Shown here in pieces: positions 25,501-34,834 of a DNA stretch of 42,209 bases (position 1 is the first letter of the stretch; every line of letters starts with the position of its first letter). The notes under the pieces were generated by a model. That model worked only from the letters and a program-made list of their open reading frames with translations. It searched no databases and was not told the DNA's origin. Made by a program: the position numbers and the translations under genes. The stretch covers positions 1 through 42,209 of the forward strand of contig CAKZUP010000014.1 of the NCBI GenBank assembly GCA_937922945.1, in the 5' to 3' direction. Source of the stretch: an uncultured Granulosicoccaceae bacterium. GTDB lineage: Bacteria > Pseudomonadota > Gammaproteobacteria > Granulosicoccales > Granulosicoccaceae.

Positions 25501-26975
25501 TGCATCGTCTTCGACTCTACTGTCTTATGCTGGCGTTGCTGGCCGCATCTGTCGCCAAAGCCGATCAGGCCGTCCTGATTGGAGGTGGTTATAATATTAA
25601 TGGTTCGCAAGGGCAAATTGAACTGAATGTTCGATGGGTACAAGATGTACTTAAACGAAGCGGACTGCCTGTCGTCACCTTTTTTACAGACGGAAACGAC
25701 CCGGCACCAGACGTTCATTTTCAGCAAATAGAAACTTCCTCAGACACGGACAACCCAATCGAGGAGTTATCGCAAAAACTCGAACCTGTCGCGCGTCTGT
25801 TTGATAATCACCAATCAAACCTAACTCGATACCGCGATCATGCAGTACCGGATGTCAAAGGCTCAACTCAGTCAGATAAACTTAAACCCGCATTGCTGGA
25901 GCTTCTAGACTCAGCGCCCGAAGATCCAACGCTTATTGTTTATAACGGCCATGGAAAGCAGTCTGAATCTACGCCCGATAAAGTAACCATGGAACTATGG
26001 AATGACACCCAAATGACTGCGAGCGAGCTTCACTCCATATTGGATAACAGTAAAGCTCCCACTCGGTTTGTTTTTACACAATGCTATTCTGGCGGCTTTC
26101 ATCGACTAGCCTACGAGAATCCCGAAAGCGGATTAGAGTTATCATCTTCGCAACGCTGTGGTTTCACTGCAGAATCAGCTTATCGATTGGCTGAAGGTTG
26201 CTCAGCGAGCATCGATTCAGACGATTATCGCGACTACACCACTTACTTCTTCGCAGCTTTAAGTGGCTACGACAGGCATGGGGAAATTTTGCCAGTTGAT
26301 ACAGATAACAATCGCGATGGCAAAATCAGCCTACGCGAAGCACATCTGTATACGTTAGAGAACGCTCACAGTACAGACTTATCTCGATCTACCAGTGAAG
26401 ACTATTTAAACACCTGGCAACCGTGGTACTTGAAGTGGGCAGCGGGAAAAAGCGGCTTGCCTAACAATGAGTACGCCAGATTATTTCGAAATCTGGCAGA
26501 CCGTCACGATATCGTTTTAAATGAAAATCCTGCAAAAAACATTCGCGCTAAAATCCAAACTTACCAATCTACTATGTATGACCTTTATGAAAAAATGCAT
26601 AGACTCGATGAATCCTTGAAATCGATAAAGCACGAACTTATGGAGAAAGCTACAACCAAGTGGCCTGCACTAGTTAGTCCGTATACAGCCAATTTCCAAA
26701 CTATGATTGCATCAGGAGAAATGTTGGCAGTGGCACAATGGCTTAAAGAAGAGCCAATGTATAAAAACTTGGTTGAGCTACAAATGGAAGAGCAGAACTC
26801 AATTAACGCAATGCTGAATGCGGAGCGCGATATTACCCAAATGCAAAAGTTACTGGAGTTTCGCAAACTAGCTAAACTCAAGAAGCAACTTTATGAATAC
26901 GGCACCTCACAGCACATTAAAGACTATGAAAGACTCGTTAGCTGTGAAGACCAGCCACTGGCTCTAACTAAATAA
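25500..26975 (+). CDS. Secreted caspase/legumain-like cysteine peptidase with EF-hand loop
   Basis: This 491-residue protein has a signal peptide (1-21, cut near SVAKA). The next 230 residues show clan CD peptidase features: a strand ending LIVYNGHG with His151 and a strand ending FVFTQCYSGG with Cys195, the His/Cys dyad spacing and context of caspases and legumains. Residues 269-280 (DNNRDGKISLRE) form a perfect EF-hand calcium loop. The last 150 residues are helical, probably coiled coil. Cys220 and Cys234 could make a disulfide. It is coupled to the membrane-protein gene before it (TAATG). Proteolytic activity and calcium control are inferred, and the substrate is unknown. Confidence 0.72.
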   Translation: MHRLRLYCLMLALLAASVAKADQAVLIGGGYNINGSQGQIELNVRWVQDVLKRSGLPVVTFFTDGNDPAPDVHFQQIETSSDTDNPIEELSQKLEPVARLFDNHQSNLTRYRDHAVPDVKGSTQSDKLKPALLELLDSAPEDPTLIVYNGHGKQSESTPDKVTMELWNDTQMTASELHSILDNSKAPTRFVFTQCYSGGFHRLAYENPESGLELSSSQRCGFTAESAYRLAEGCSASIDSDDYRDYTTYFFAALSGYDRHGEILPVDTDNNRDGKISLREAHLYTLENAHSTDLSRSTSEDYLNTWQPWYLKWAAGKSGLPNNEYARLFRNLADRHDIVLNENPAKNIRAKIQTYQSTMYDLYEKMHRLDESLKSIKHELMEKATTKWPALVSPYTANFQTMIASGEMLAVAQWLKEEPMYKNLVELQMEEQNSINAMLNAERDITQMQKLLEFRKLAKLKKQLYEYGTSQHIKDYERLVSCEDQPLALTK

Positions 26976-27028
26976 TAAAGGCTAAAATAATAAAGTACAA
27001 AAGGGTTGATACTGCTTTTGCTGCAAGT

Positions 27029-28069
27029 TTAATTTAACAGCAGTGGCAATTGCTCTTTAACACCAACCTGCTGCCATTCAGATGAGCCTTCTACCCGACC
27101 AATGACATCACCACGAGAGTTGGTTAGTGTAGGTGTTATATATTCTGCCAGCGATTGTAGAACCTGCTCGTCTAACACACCAAGCATGTTCAACACTGCG
27201 CCCAAGGCGACCTGAGCAGCAACGCCACCACCATCATCCATTTTAAGTGCAATTCCTACACCCTGCTCTGGCAAGCAGGCGGTATAACAACCTTCAGCGC
27301 CAACTTTTACCAATAGTTTGGGCGCTAATTGATGCATAAGTTCAGTGCAAAGTCGCTCCTTACCAGCAACCAGATACGGGTGCTCTGCTACCGATGCCTG
27401 AATACGCCGAATAGCCTCTTTACGTTCATCAGGTTGCCCGGACGCATCGGCGAAACGCGCCATCGCTAACGCTATGCGTTGAAGTGGTAGTGCAACACAA
27501 GGTATTCCACACCCATCGTAACCCCACGGAAGTTGCATAACCCTGGAATTGCTCATTGATTCGAGTACGCTCAACCAACGTTGTTGGGCAGCATTGCTGT
27601 ACAGGCGATAGTCTTTGGTTGCTTCGCCACAGTGCACACACGTAGACAGCAGACCAAGATGCTTACCGGAACAATTATGATGCACACGTGTTGGGCCATC
27701 GCCGCGACCCAACATTTCAAACTGAGTGGCTTGATGCATAGGCATACTCGCACCACATTCGAGGTCGTTTGCATCCAGACCGATACGCTCCAGCCAATCG
27801 GCCACCAGATCGTGATGGACTGACTCGCCATTATGGGATGCACATGCAATAGCAATGTGTTCACTCCCAAGTGCGAAGTGCTCAACCGCTCCCGACTCAA
27901 CGAACGGTATAGCCTGCAAAAACTTTATGGAAGAACGCGGAAACGTATGATGCAATACATCGCCAATCGATAACAGGAATTGGCCATCTGAGCGTACAAC
28001 GGCTACAGAACCGCGATGTCTGCTCTCAATTGCGTTTCCACGCCAAACATTAACCAGTACCGGATTCAC
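27029..28069 (-). CDS. L-asparaginase II (Rhizobium etli type)
   Basis: This 346-residue member of the Asparaginase_II family, unrelated to E. coli AnsB, hydrolyses asparagine to aspartate and ammonia. Family features are ESRHRGSVAVV near the N-terminus, SSIKFLQAIP (Ser-x-x-Lys), SHNGE, HHNCSGKHLG and YDGCGIPC. The start is a GTG at 28069 overlapping the trpS stop by 4 bases (GTGA). Coupling to a tRNA synthetase is not a functional partnership I know of. It ends just before the convergent caspase-like gene. Confidence 0.9.
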   Translation of the reverse strand: MNPVLVNVWRGNAIESRHRGSVAVVRSDGQFLLSIGDVLHHTFPRSSIKFLQAIPFVESGAVEHFALGSEHIAIACASHNGESVHHDLVADWLERIGLDANDLECGASMPMHQATQFEMLGRGDGPTRVHHNCSGKHLGLLSTCVHCGEATKDYRLYSNAAQQRWLSVLESMSNSRVMQLPWGYDGCGIPCVALPLQRIALAMARFADASGQPDERKEAIRRIQASVAEHPYLVAGKERLCTELMHQLAPKLLVKVGAEGCYTACLPEQGVGIALKMDDGGGVAAQVALGAVLNMLGVLDEQVLQSLAEYITPTLTNSRGDVIGRVEGSSEWQQVGVKEQLPLLLN

Positions 28070-29073
28070 AGGTTACTAAGCCCGACAGCTTCACGTACCT
28101 GCCGCATAAGCTCCTTGCTGTGTACGCGAGCTTTGGCTGCACCTGCTTGCAACACCGCTTCAACCTCTTCCGGCTTTGCCATTAGTTCGTTATATTTCTC
28201 ACGAGGCTCTGCCAGTTGCGATTCCAGCAACTCATATAACTGTTGCTTTGCATCACCCCAACTTATGCCATTGGCATAATCTTCACGCAGTGCCTGTACC
28301 TGGCTTTGGCTTGCGAACGCCTGGTATATTTCGAACACGGTATTGCCTTCCGGATCTTTTGGTTCACCCGGTTCAAGCGAATTGGTTTTGATTTTCATGA
28401 TCAGCTTGCGCAGCTGCTTCGACGTACCAAACAATGGAATGGTGTTCTTGTAGCTTTTACTCATCTTGCGACCATCCAGACCCGTGATAAGCGCTGCATC
28501 TTTATCGACCACCACCTCGGGAACAACCAGCAATGGCTTGTAGTGATGATTGAATCGTTGCGCAATATCCCTGCACATTTCCAGGTGCTGTACCTGGTCT
28601 TTACCGACAGGAACCTTGGTAGCTTTAAACATGAGGATATCTGCAGACATCAGGATGGGGTAGTTGAACAACCCCATGGTAATTCCCTTGTCTGGATCTT
28701 GTGAACCGGCATCGATGTTTTCCTGCACCACACCTTTGTAGGCATGAGCTCGATTCATTAAACCTTTAGCCGTCATGCAGGTCAGTACCCAGGTAAGCTC
28801 TGGAATTTCAGGGATATCTGACTGTCGGTAGAAAGTTGATTTCTCTGTGTCCAAACCCATTGCAAGCCAGGTTGCCGCTATTTCCTGACGCGATTGCCTG
28901 ACACTGGCTGGGTCTTGCGCATTGATGAGCGCATGATAATCGGCAAGAAAGTAGTAGCTGTCATTTTCAGCCACTCTGCTGGCCTCAATAGCGGGCCTGA
29001 TTGCGCCCACGAAATTGCCCAGATGCGGTGTGCCCGTTGTGGTAATTCCGGTAAGATACGTTTGTTTTGTCAT
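28066..29073 (-). CDS. trpS: Tryptophanyl-tRNA synthetase
   Basis: This 335-residue class I synthetase charges tRNA-Trp. The HIGH-like signature reads PHLGN (16-20), KMSKS is at 203-207, and a GIT-GTP lead and DKGITMGLFNYPILMSADIL are typical of bacterial TrpS. Length and motifs are complete. It overlaps the asparaginase gene downstream and is divergent from the OmpA-family gene. Confidence 0.96.
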   Translation of the reverse strand: MTKQTYLTGITTTGTPHLGNFVGAIRPAIEASRVAENDSYYFLADYHALINAQDPASVRQSRQEIAATWLAMGLDTEKSTFYRQSDIPEIPELTWVLTCMTAKGLMNRAHAYKGVVQENIDAGSQDPDKGITMGLFNYPILMSADILMFKATKVPVGKDQVQHLEMCRDIAQRFNHHYKPLLVVPEVVVDKDAALITGLDGRKMSKSYKNTIPLFGTSKQLRKLIMKIKTNSLEPGEPKDPEGNTVFEIYQAFASQSQVQALREDYANGISWGDAKQQLYELLESQLAEPREKYNELMAKPEEVEAVLQAGAAKARVHSKELMRQVREAVGLSNL

Positions 29074-29229
29074 GCGTGCGTTGATCTACTGATTTTTTCG
29101 CGCCAATAAAGGTGCCGGCTCAACCAGCATTGTATCAAGCTTGAGGTCATGTAAGTAGTTGCCAGATGCGCGTAATTTACTGTGGGTGATAAAACACAAG
29201 CAACTGAATGCGCAACGACGGGAAACTAC

Positions 29230-30390
29230 GTGCAAAGCAACAAAAGTACTTCTCAATTGGCGTGGAAACTACTCGTTATTCTCGCCACGGCAATCCAGTG
29301 CGTGCTGCCTGCGCAAGCGGATGAAAACGAGGAACTGGTAGGCAGAAAAAACACCCCCGTAGAATTGAACCTGAACAATATAGCCCCCCTCGCCGTTAAA
29401 GCCCGCGAAGTCGTTAGTGATTTGCTGATTGTCCTCGATTCTGATGGCAGATCTTACACAGCACAGCACACTATAGGGAGCAATGGCCCTGAGGTTAGCG
29501 TGCGTCTCCCTGGCAGCGTTGCGCCGCAGGAGGTGTTGATTTTCGACTCAACGCTTAGCGCTCAGCAAAAATTGAATTCACTGGAACAAAATTCCTTTTT
29601 ACTAACAAATGGTGTGGCGCTTGCGCGCTATCAACATCAGTACGGGACCGAGGTAGCTCAGACGAGCGCATCCAGCTTTACTTTGACTGCAGCTTCAGTA
29701 CCCGCCTCAGTTGAAACTGACAGTTTAAGTCGTTCAGCGATAACCTGGGTTTTTCCAACCGATCATGAAATTGTCTCGTATACCAACACACCAGAAGTCG
29801 GATACTGGGTTATTGTGGACAACACGCTTACGTTTCGTCAAATCAGTGGTAAAAAGGCGACGTTATCCATTGACTACAAGCAGGTAAACCGCGCACTACC
29901 AACACCCGCCTCTGCCTGCACAAATGTAATTGCATCAGGCGACGATTGTGCCGACGATATCGACGAGGACGAGGATGGAATACCCGATTACATAGACGTG
30001 TGCAAAAGCGATGTAGACCAAACCACCAATGTATACGGATGCCCGGTAAGCAGCAGCATGCTCCTGGAATCAGTTATTTTTAATACTGGTCGTACGTACC
30101 TTAACGTCGCTGCCAGAGCAACGCTCGATAAGCTTGCCCACGCTCTGATCAAACACAACGCGAATAACGTTGAAATTGGCGCACATACCGATAATGAAGG
30201 CGCGGCCTCAAGCAATCTGCAATTATCAAAAAAAAGGGCCGATGCAGTCCGACATTACCTGATTCTGCGTGGCGTCGATCCCAACAAGATAACCGCCGCT
30301 GGCTATGGAGAACAATACCCGATAAGGGAGAACACGAGCGCTGACGGACGTCGTGCAAACCGTCGTGTAGAGTTAGTGTTTATGGAATAA
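29230..30390 (+). CDS. OmpA-family outer-membrane protein with calcium-binding linker
   Basis: The start is chosen at the GTG at 29230 (GGGAA upstream, normal signal peptide, cut near PAQA). A GTG at 29182 would make the n-region too long; an in-frame stop lies just before that one. The 386-residue product has a beta-rich N-terminal domain, then an acidic TSP3-like Asp repeat (DDIDEDEDGIPDYIDVC, about 250-266). The C-terminal OmpA domain has NVEIGAHTDNEGAASSN, LSKKRADAVRHYLI and GEQYPIREN..ANRRVEL, which binds peptidoglycan. The role is envelope anchoring; surface or adhesion functions are possible but unproven. It is a single gene. Confidence 0.85.
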   Translation: MQSNKSTSQLAWKLLVILATAIQCVLPAQADENEELVGRKNTPVELNLNNIAPLAVKAREVVSDLLIVLDSDGRSYTAQHTIGSNGPEVSVRLPGSVAPQEVLIFDSTLSAQQKLNSLEQNSFLLTNGVALARYQHQYGTEVAQTSASSFTLTAASVPASVETDSLSRSAITWVFPTDHEIVSYTNTPEVGYWVIVDNTLTFRQISGKKATLSIDYKQVNRALPTPASACTNVIASGDDCADDIDEDEDGIPDYIDVCKSDVDQTTNVYGCPVSSSMLLESVIFNTGRTYLNVAARATLDKLAHALIKHNANNVEIGAHTDNEGAASSNLQLSKKRADAVRHYLILRGVDPNKITAAGYGEQYPIRENTSADGRRANRRVELVFME

Positions 30391-30415
30391 CCGCAACGGC
30401 CAGAATATGCCAAAG

Positions 30416-30447
30416 AAAAAGCTAATTCATTCTCTGACCTAATTAGC
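30416..30447 (-). terminator. Weak terminator of malonyl-CoA decarboxylase gene
   Basis: On the minus strand GCTAATT (30441-30447) pairs with AATTAGC (30421-30427) around a 13-base loop, followed by five T. The left arm includes the stop codon. The stem is AT-rich, so it is weak, and it also separates the convergent OmpA gene. Confidence 0.5.
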
Positions 30448-31774
30448 CTGTAAGTCGTCGAAACATGCGCTTTTCACCCAACAGTTCATTAACTTCAGAT
30501 GAGCAAACTACCTCGCGATGCGTTGCGTAGTCTTCGTGATTCGCAATCACTTTATCCAGATCGTACAAATAGCTCACCATAACCCCGGCCGATTGATTCA
30601 GACCTTTCTCGTATAAATCTGCTCGAGGTAATATGCTGTTTAACTCAGCACCGTTTCCCAAGTGAAAGCGTGCAACAGGATCAAGTGGCTGCTTGTCTTC
30701 ACGCTTTTCATTAACCAGATAATTGGCTGCAAGCTCTTTTAATATTTGCAGCTCTTCCTCATTCGGGTTAACGATAGTCTTATCGGCGAGTTTGGAAACA
30801 ATCTCCAGTTTTCCTCGTTGCTCCTCCGGAATAACCTGTTGGGAATGAGAATTTACCCATCGCATAAAGCCCGGTACCGGAGAAAGGGTTCGAAAGTATT
30901 TTAAATTCGGCAATTGAACAGACAGTTCCTGCGCGACTTGTTTTATTAAAAAATTACCAAAAGTAACGCCAGCCAGTCCTGCCTGACAATTCGATATAGA
31001 GTAGAAGACGGCAGTGTTTGTCGCCTCAGCATGAGCTATTGTCCGGCTCTGCGAGAGAATTGCTCCAATTGAATCAGGCGCTTCCTCTGTCAATGCAACC
31101 TCAACAAATATCAGTGGTTCATCAAGCATGGACGGATGGAAAAACGCAAAGCACTTTCTGTCACTAGGAGCCAGACGACGACGCAATGCTTCCCAACTGG
31201 AAATTTCATGAACCGCTTCATAAGCGATCAGTTTTTCCAATATATTAGCGGGTGTTTGCCAGTCTATTTCCCGCAATACCAAAAAGCCACGATTGAACCA
31301 GGCACGAAATAATTTTTGAAAGTCGATATCAATTCGAGCAAGCTCTTTGTTCTCTTGCATATGCTTGAGCAGACTAACGCGCATGTTAACCAAAGAGCCT
31401 GTAGCCGCAGGTATTCGGTTAAGTCGTCTGAATAGTTCTTGTCTTTTAGGCTCAACGCAATTGAGAAGATGGCTCAAGTTCTCTGTACTGTTGCTGTCAG
31501 CAAGACTTTCCGCAGCCGAAAGCACTTGCTTGGTATCCAGATCGAATCTGGCAACAAGCATTTTAAAAAAAGCCAATTGCTCTTCATCGGTTGCAAAAGC
31601 AAATCGCGTTAGTATTTGATTGGCAATACGATTGCCCGATACCTCTCCACGTTCCGACAACAACGCATCACACAATTGCTCGAACGTTCGATCATCATTA
31701 TCCAGCGCAGCTGCTCGGTCGCGGTTAAAAACCGAACCAAGCAAATCTTGGAAAAAACTCATTCGATTGATCAT
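30443..31774 (-). CDS. Malonyl-CoA decarboxylase
   Basis: This protein has 443 residues from the ATG at 31774 (MINRMSFF); an upstream GTG at 31807 and an ATG at 31762 are alternatives, and none has a strong ribosome binding site. It matches the MCD family: CFAFFHPSMLDEPLIFVEVAL, YSISNCQAGLAGVTFGNFLIKQV, LSPVPGF, PVARFHLGNGA and MVSYLYDL. The N-terminal half is the helical oligomerisation domain, and the C-terminal half is the GNAT-like catalytic domain. It decarboxylates malonyl-CoA to acetyl-CoA, and in bacteria is used in malonate or fatty acid metabolism. No mat genes are near; the nitroreductase lies 117 bases upstream. Confidence 0.92.
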   Translation of the reverse strand: MINRMSFFQDLLGSVFNRDRAAALDNDDRTFEQLCDALLSERGEVSGNRIANQILTRFAFATDEEQLAFFKMLVARFDLDTKQVLSAAESLADSNSTENLSHLLNCVEPKRQELFRRLNRIPAATGSLVNMRVSLLKHMQENKELARIDIDFQKLFRAWFNRGFLVLREIDWQTPANILEKLIAYEAVHEISSWEALRRRLAPSDRKCFAFFHPSMLDEPLIFVEVALTEEAPDSIGAILSQSRTIAHAEATNTAVFYSISNCQAGLAGVTFGNFLIKQVAQELSVQLPNLKYFRTLSPVPGFMRWVNSHSQQVIPEEQRGKLEIVSKLADKTIVNPNEEELQILKELAANYLVNEKREDKQPLDPVARFHLGNGAELNSILPRADLYEKGLNQSAGVMVSYLYDLDKVIANHEDYATHREVVCSSEVNELLGEKRMFRRLTG

Positions 31775-31890
31775 TGGGACAGAACAGCTTAAAGAGCAAC
31801 AATGCACATCTTAGTTCAAAAACCTTGCCATGCGTAGGATATCCCTTCCTGAGCTCACAGAATGTCGTTGAGCGGTTGCTTGTACGACAA

Positions 31891-32595
31891 TTAAGTGAGG
31901 AAGTGCACAAATTCTGAGACATCTGCACGCTCAGAAACCAGCTCATTCACGATCGCTGCTGTATCAGCGTAACCCAAAGCCATGCCGCAAACGAGCACTT
32001 CGGATTGGTCAATGTTCAACTGCTCTCTCACCACACTGTGATAATCAGACCATGCGGCCTGCGGGCATGTATGCAAGCCTGCTTCTCGCGCCAAAAGCAT
32101 TATATTTTGGAGGAACATACCGTAATCCAGCCAACTACCTGTCGCAAGGTCCCGGTGCAAGGTGAACATCATTCCGACCGGCGCATCAAAGAATAGAAAA
32201 TTACGCCTGTGTTGCTGGTGTGTTTTTTCCCGCTCGCCCTTGCCAATGCCGAGCAGCCCATACAAATCCCAACCAATTTTTCGACGCCTTGCCAAATAGG
32301 GTTCAAACCATTTTTCAGGGTAGTAAGAAACTTCTATTTCATGTTTAGCATCAGGGTCATCGAACGCATCACAAACTGCCCCGCAAAGCTTATCTCTTAC
32401 ATCACCTTGAATAACGTAGACTTTCCATGGCTGTATATTTGTACCACTTGGCGCTCTGGCAGCAGCTTGGAGTATGTCACTGATAACCGTTTCAGACGGC
32501 ACTTCATCAGTAAAGGCACGGATCGATCGTCGTGTATTGATGGCATCTGTTACAGTTTCGGATACTGAATAATTTATATGTTTTGTCTTGTCCAT
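31891..32595 (-). CDS. Nitroreductase-family FMN oxidoreductase
   Basis: The ATG at 32595 has a good ribosome binding site (GAGGTG, 6 bases upstream), giving 234 residues. It has TRRSIRAFTDE near the N-terminus and the flavin contact region APSGTNIQPWKVYVI, with the family's GYADTAA-type loop near the C-terminus. These dimeric FMN enzymes reduce nitro groups, quinones or enones with NAD(P)H, and the natural substrate is usually unknown. It could be co-transcribed with the decarboxylase gene downstream. Confidence 0.85.
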   Translation of the reverse strand: MDKTKHINYSVSETVTDAINTRRSIRAFTDEVPSETVISDILQAAARAPSGTNIQPWKVYVIQGDVRDKLCGAVCDAFDDPDAKHEIEVSYYPEKWFEPYLARRRKIGWDLYGLLGIGKGEREKTHQQHRRNFLFFDAPVGMMFTLHRDLATGSWLDYGMFLQNIMLLAREAGLHTCPQAAWSDYHSVVREQLNIDQSEVLVCGMALGYADTAAIVNELVSERADVSEFVHFLT

Positions 32596-32641
32596 AACGA
32601 TCACCTCAATCTGCAACTGGAGTCAAATTAGCACAACCAAT

Positions 32642-34315
32642 CTACGCAGTACTCTCTTGTAAAATCAGTTCTGATGCACGTTCACCAACCATTATAGCCG
32701 GTGCATTGGTGTTCCCCGTAGGAATGGTTGGAAATACAGACGCATCGGCAACGCGTAATCCGTTAACACCATGTACTTTTAATCGGGCATCAACAACCGA
32801 TGCTTGTGGGTCGTCACCCATCCGGCATGTGCCACATTGATGAAAGACCGTCCAGGCGTTGTCTCTAATAAATTCCATCAGCTGCTCATCGCTCACTTTT
32901 TCGCCACCCGGCATAAGCTCCTCTTCGATAACTGCAGCGAGTGCGGGAGCAGCTGTTAACTGTCGCATAAGCTTCATGCCGCCAAGCATAAGATCCTGAT
33001 CATGCTGCGTATCCAGATAGTTAGGGACAAGCTTAGGTGCAATACTTGGGTTTGATGATCGAATTTCCAGATACCCTTTACTGGTTGGTTTACACGGATT
33101 AAATCCAATAAGAAAACCTGGAAAAGGATCGGGATTAATGAGCGGTCGTGTCCCCACTGGTGCGCGAGTGTAGCTAACAGGTGAGAAGTACAACTGCAAA
33201 TCTGGGGTTGCTGCCGGGTTTGAACGAGCAGCGGCTTTGCTGGGCGCTGTGGCTGAAGGCTGCGCCAATCGGGAGCCTTTATCCATGGATATAAAACCGC
33301 CTGCCTGATTCAAGCTTAAAGTTAACGGCCCGCTTCGTTTAAGCAAGAACTCCAAACCCACTTTAATTTTGCCCGAGATAGGTCCCAATTGCTGATTAAG
33401 TGTATCGACATTGGTTCTGCATACCATATCAGCACCCAAGTGATCCTGTAAATTCCGCCCTACTTGAGACGCTGCATGTATCAACGGTACTCCATGTTTC
33501 TCCAAAAGGGCTTGCGGACCGATACCAGAAAGCTGCAGAAGCTGTGGGGAATTGATAGCACCACCACATAGAATAATTTCTTTGCGCGCATGCGCGGTTT
33601 GCACTCGCCCATTTCGCTTAAAGCGCACAGCTGTAGCCGTGTTGTTCTCAAACAGCACCCGCTCTACGTGCGCCCTCGTTAGAACAGTCAGATTGTGTCG
33701 GTGCATTGCCGGGTGTAAATAACACACGGCACTTGAGGCACGCAATCCATTACGGGTTGTAATCTGATACAGCGCAGCCCCATCCATAGACGCGCCGTTA
33801 TAGTCTGCGTTAATGGGTATTTGACACTGCATCGCTGCATCAAGATAGGTTTGACACAGCGGGTGAGCATCTTGCGATATATCATTAATCGATAGTGGCC
33901 CCCCTTCGCCACGGTACTCATCAGCACCGCCAACCCAGTCCTCCATTTTCCTGAACACAGGCTCTACAGACGACCAATCCCAGCCTGTGGCGAACTCTGA
34001 CCACTCCTGGTAATCGTTCGGATGTCCACGAACATAAACCATCGCGTTGATAGAGCTGGAACCGCCAAGCACTTTGCCGCGAGGCCAATAGGACACTTTG
34101 TGGTTTAGTCCAGGAACAGGGTCGGTGTGGTATTTCCAGTTAACGTTTTTATCGTAGTAGACTTTCCCATAACCCAACGGTAAACGTACATAGAAACGTT
34201 TGTCGCTCGGGCCAGCTTCAAGCAATAGAACTGAATCTCGTCCGCTCGCACTCAACCGGTTTGCCAGTACCGAGCCTGCCGAGCCTGCGCCGACAATGAC
34301 ATAATCAAAGTTCAT
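32642..34315 (-). CDS. GMC-family FAD oxidoreductase (second copy, choline/alcohol dehydrogenase-like)
   Basis: This 557-residue flavoprotein has GAGSAG (9-14), GKVLGGSSSINAMVYVRG, GAINSPQLLQLSGIGP and the catalytic FHQCGTCRMGDD and NTNAPAIMV. About 45 residues near 340-385 are rich in Ala, Pro and Ser, longer than usual. It oxidises an alcohol to an aldehyde. It overlaps the MAPEG gene by 4 bases. It is similar to but clearly distinct from the first copy at 19502, so it is not a recent duplication. The alcohol could feed the aldehyde oxidoreductase encoded further right, but no direct coupling is seen. Confidence 0.88.
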   Translation of the reverse strand: MNFDYVIVGAGSAGSVLANRLSASGRDSVLLLEAGPSDKRFYVRLPLGYGKVYYDKNVNWKYHTDPVPGLNHKVSYWPRGKVLGGSSSINAMVYVRGHPNDYQEWSEFATGWDWSSVEPVFRKMEDWVGGADEYRGEGGPLSINDISQDAHPLCQTYLDAAMQCQIPINADYNGASMDGAALYQITTRNGLRASSAVCYLHPAMHRHNLTVLTRAHVERVLFENNTATAVRFKRNGRVQTAHARKEIILCGGAINSPQLLQLSGIGPQALLEKHGVPLIHAASQVGRNLQDHLGADMVCRTNVDTLNQQLGPISGKIKVGLEFLLKRSGPLTLSLNQAGGFISMDKGSRLAQPSATAPSKAAARSNPAATPDLQLYFSPVSYTRAPVGTRPLINPDPFPGFLIGFNPCKPTSKGYLEIRSSNPSIAPKLVPNYLDTQHDQDLMLGGMKLMRQLTAAPALAAVIEEELMPGGEKVSDEQLMEFIRDNAWTVFHQCGTCRMGDDPQASVVDARLKVHGVNGLRVADASVFPTIPTGNTNAPAIMVGERASELILQESTA

Positions 34316-34710
34316 CTAACCAATAACCAGAAGACCCATAGAATGTTGGTAACCACCAGTGCCAGCATAGACAATAAAGTGAGCTGCATACCCAGCACCC
34401 TAAATTGCATTGGCGAGTTTTCATCCCGAATACCCACCGGATGCAACACTCGACCGACAACAAAAGCTAACGCGAGCAAGCCAACCAGCAGGCGATGCAC
34501 ACCATTGAACTCAGCACACCCGATAAGAATAAGCGCAAGCGGCGCATACTCCAGAAGATTTCCTTGTGCGCGTATGGCGCGAGTTAATGCTTCATTGCCA
34601 TTATCTCCAATCCCAATTTTTTCTCGTCGACGTATCGCTACCACTTTCAACGAAAGCATGACGCACAAAGCGGATAAAACCGAAGCACTCAACGCGGTAA
34701 TGTATAGCAT
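34312..34710 (-). CDS. MAPEG-family membrane protein
   Basis: This 132-residue integral membrane protein is of the MAPEG group (membrane-associated proteins in eicosanoid and glutathione metabolism), with the signature RAQGNLLEYAPLALI and four membrane helices. The ATG at 34710 has AGGA 6 bases upstream. An in-frame extension to 34773 has no such site. Bacterial MAPEG proteins are often glutathione transferases or peroxidases. The coupling with the GMC oxidoreductase (4-base overlap) suggests work on the same reactive product, which is inference. Confidence 0.85.
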   Translation of the reverse strand: MLYITALSASVLSALCVMLSLKVVAIRRREKIGIGDNGNEALTRAIRAQGNLLEYAPLALILIGCAEFNGVHRLLVGLLALAFVVGRVLHPVGIRDENSPMQFRVLGMQLTLLSMLALVVTNILWVFWLLVR

Positions 34711-34834
34711 GATGAATCCTGCTTTATTAAATATAGTGAAGACAAATACTAAACCTGAGAAAACCCAGCGCAAGGCAACCTGTGCGCGTTTGCTTTTTTA
34801 GCAGGATAACAGTGCTTTCCATGCATCAACGCTA

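Noticed and set aside
31863..31889. Hairpin TGTCGT/ACGACA after nitroreductase
   Set aside because: Six-base arms with a 15-base loop and no T-run; too weak to call a terminator.
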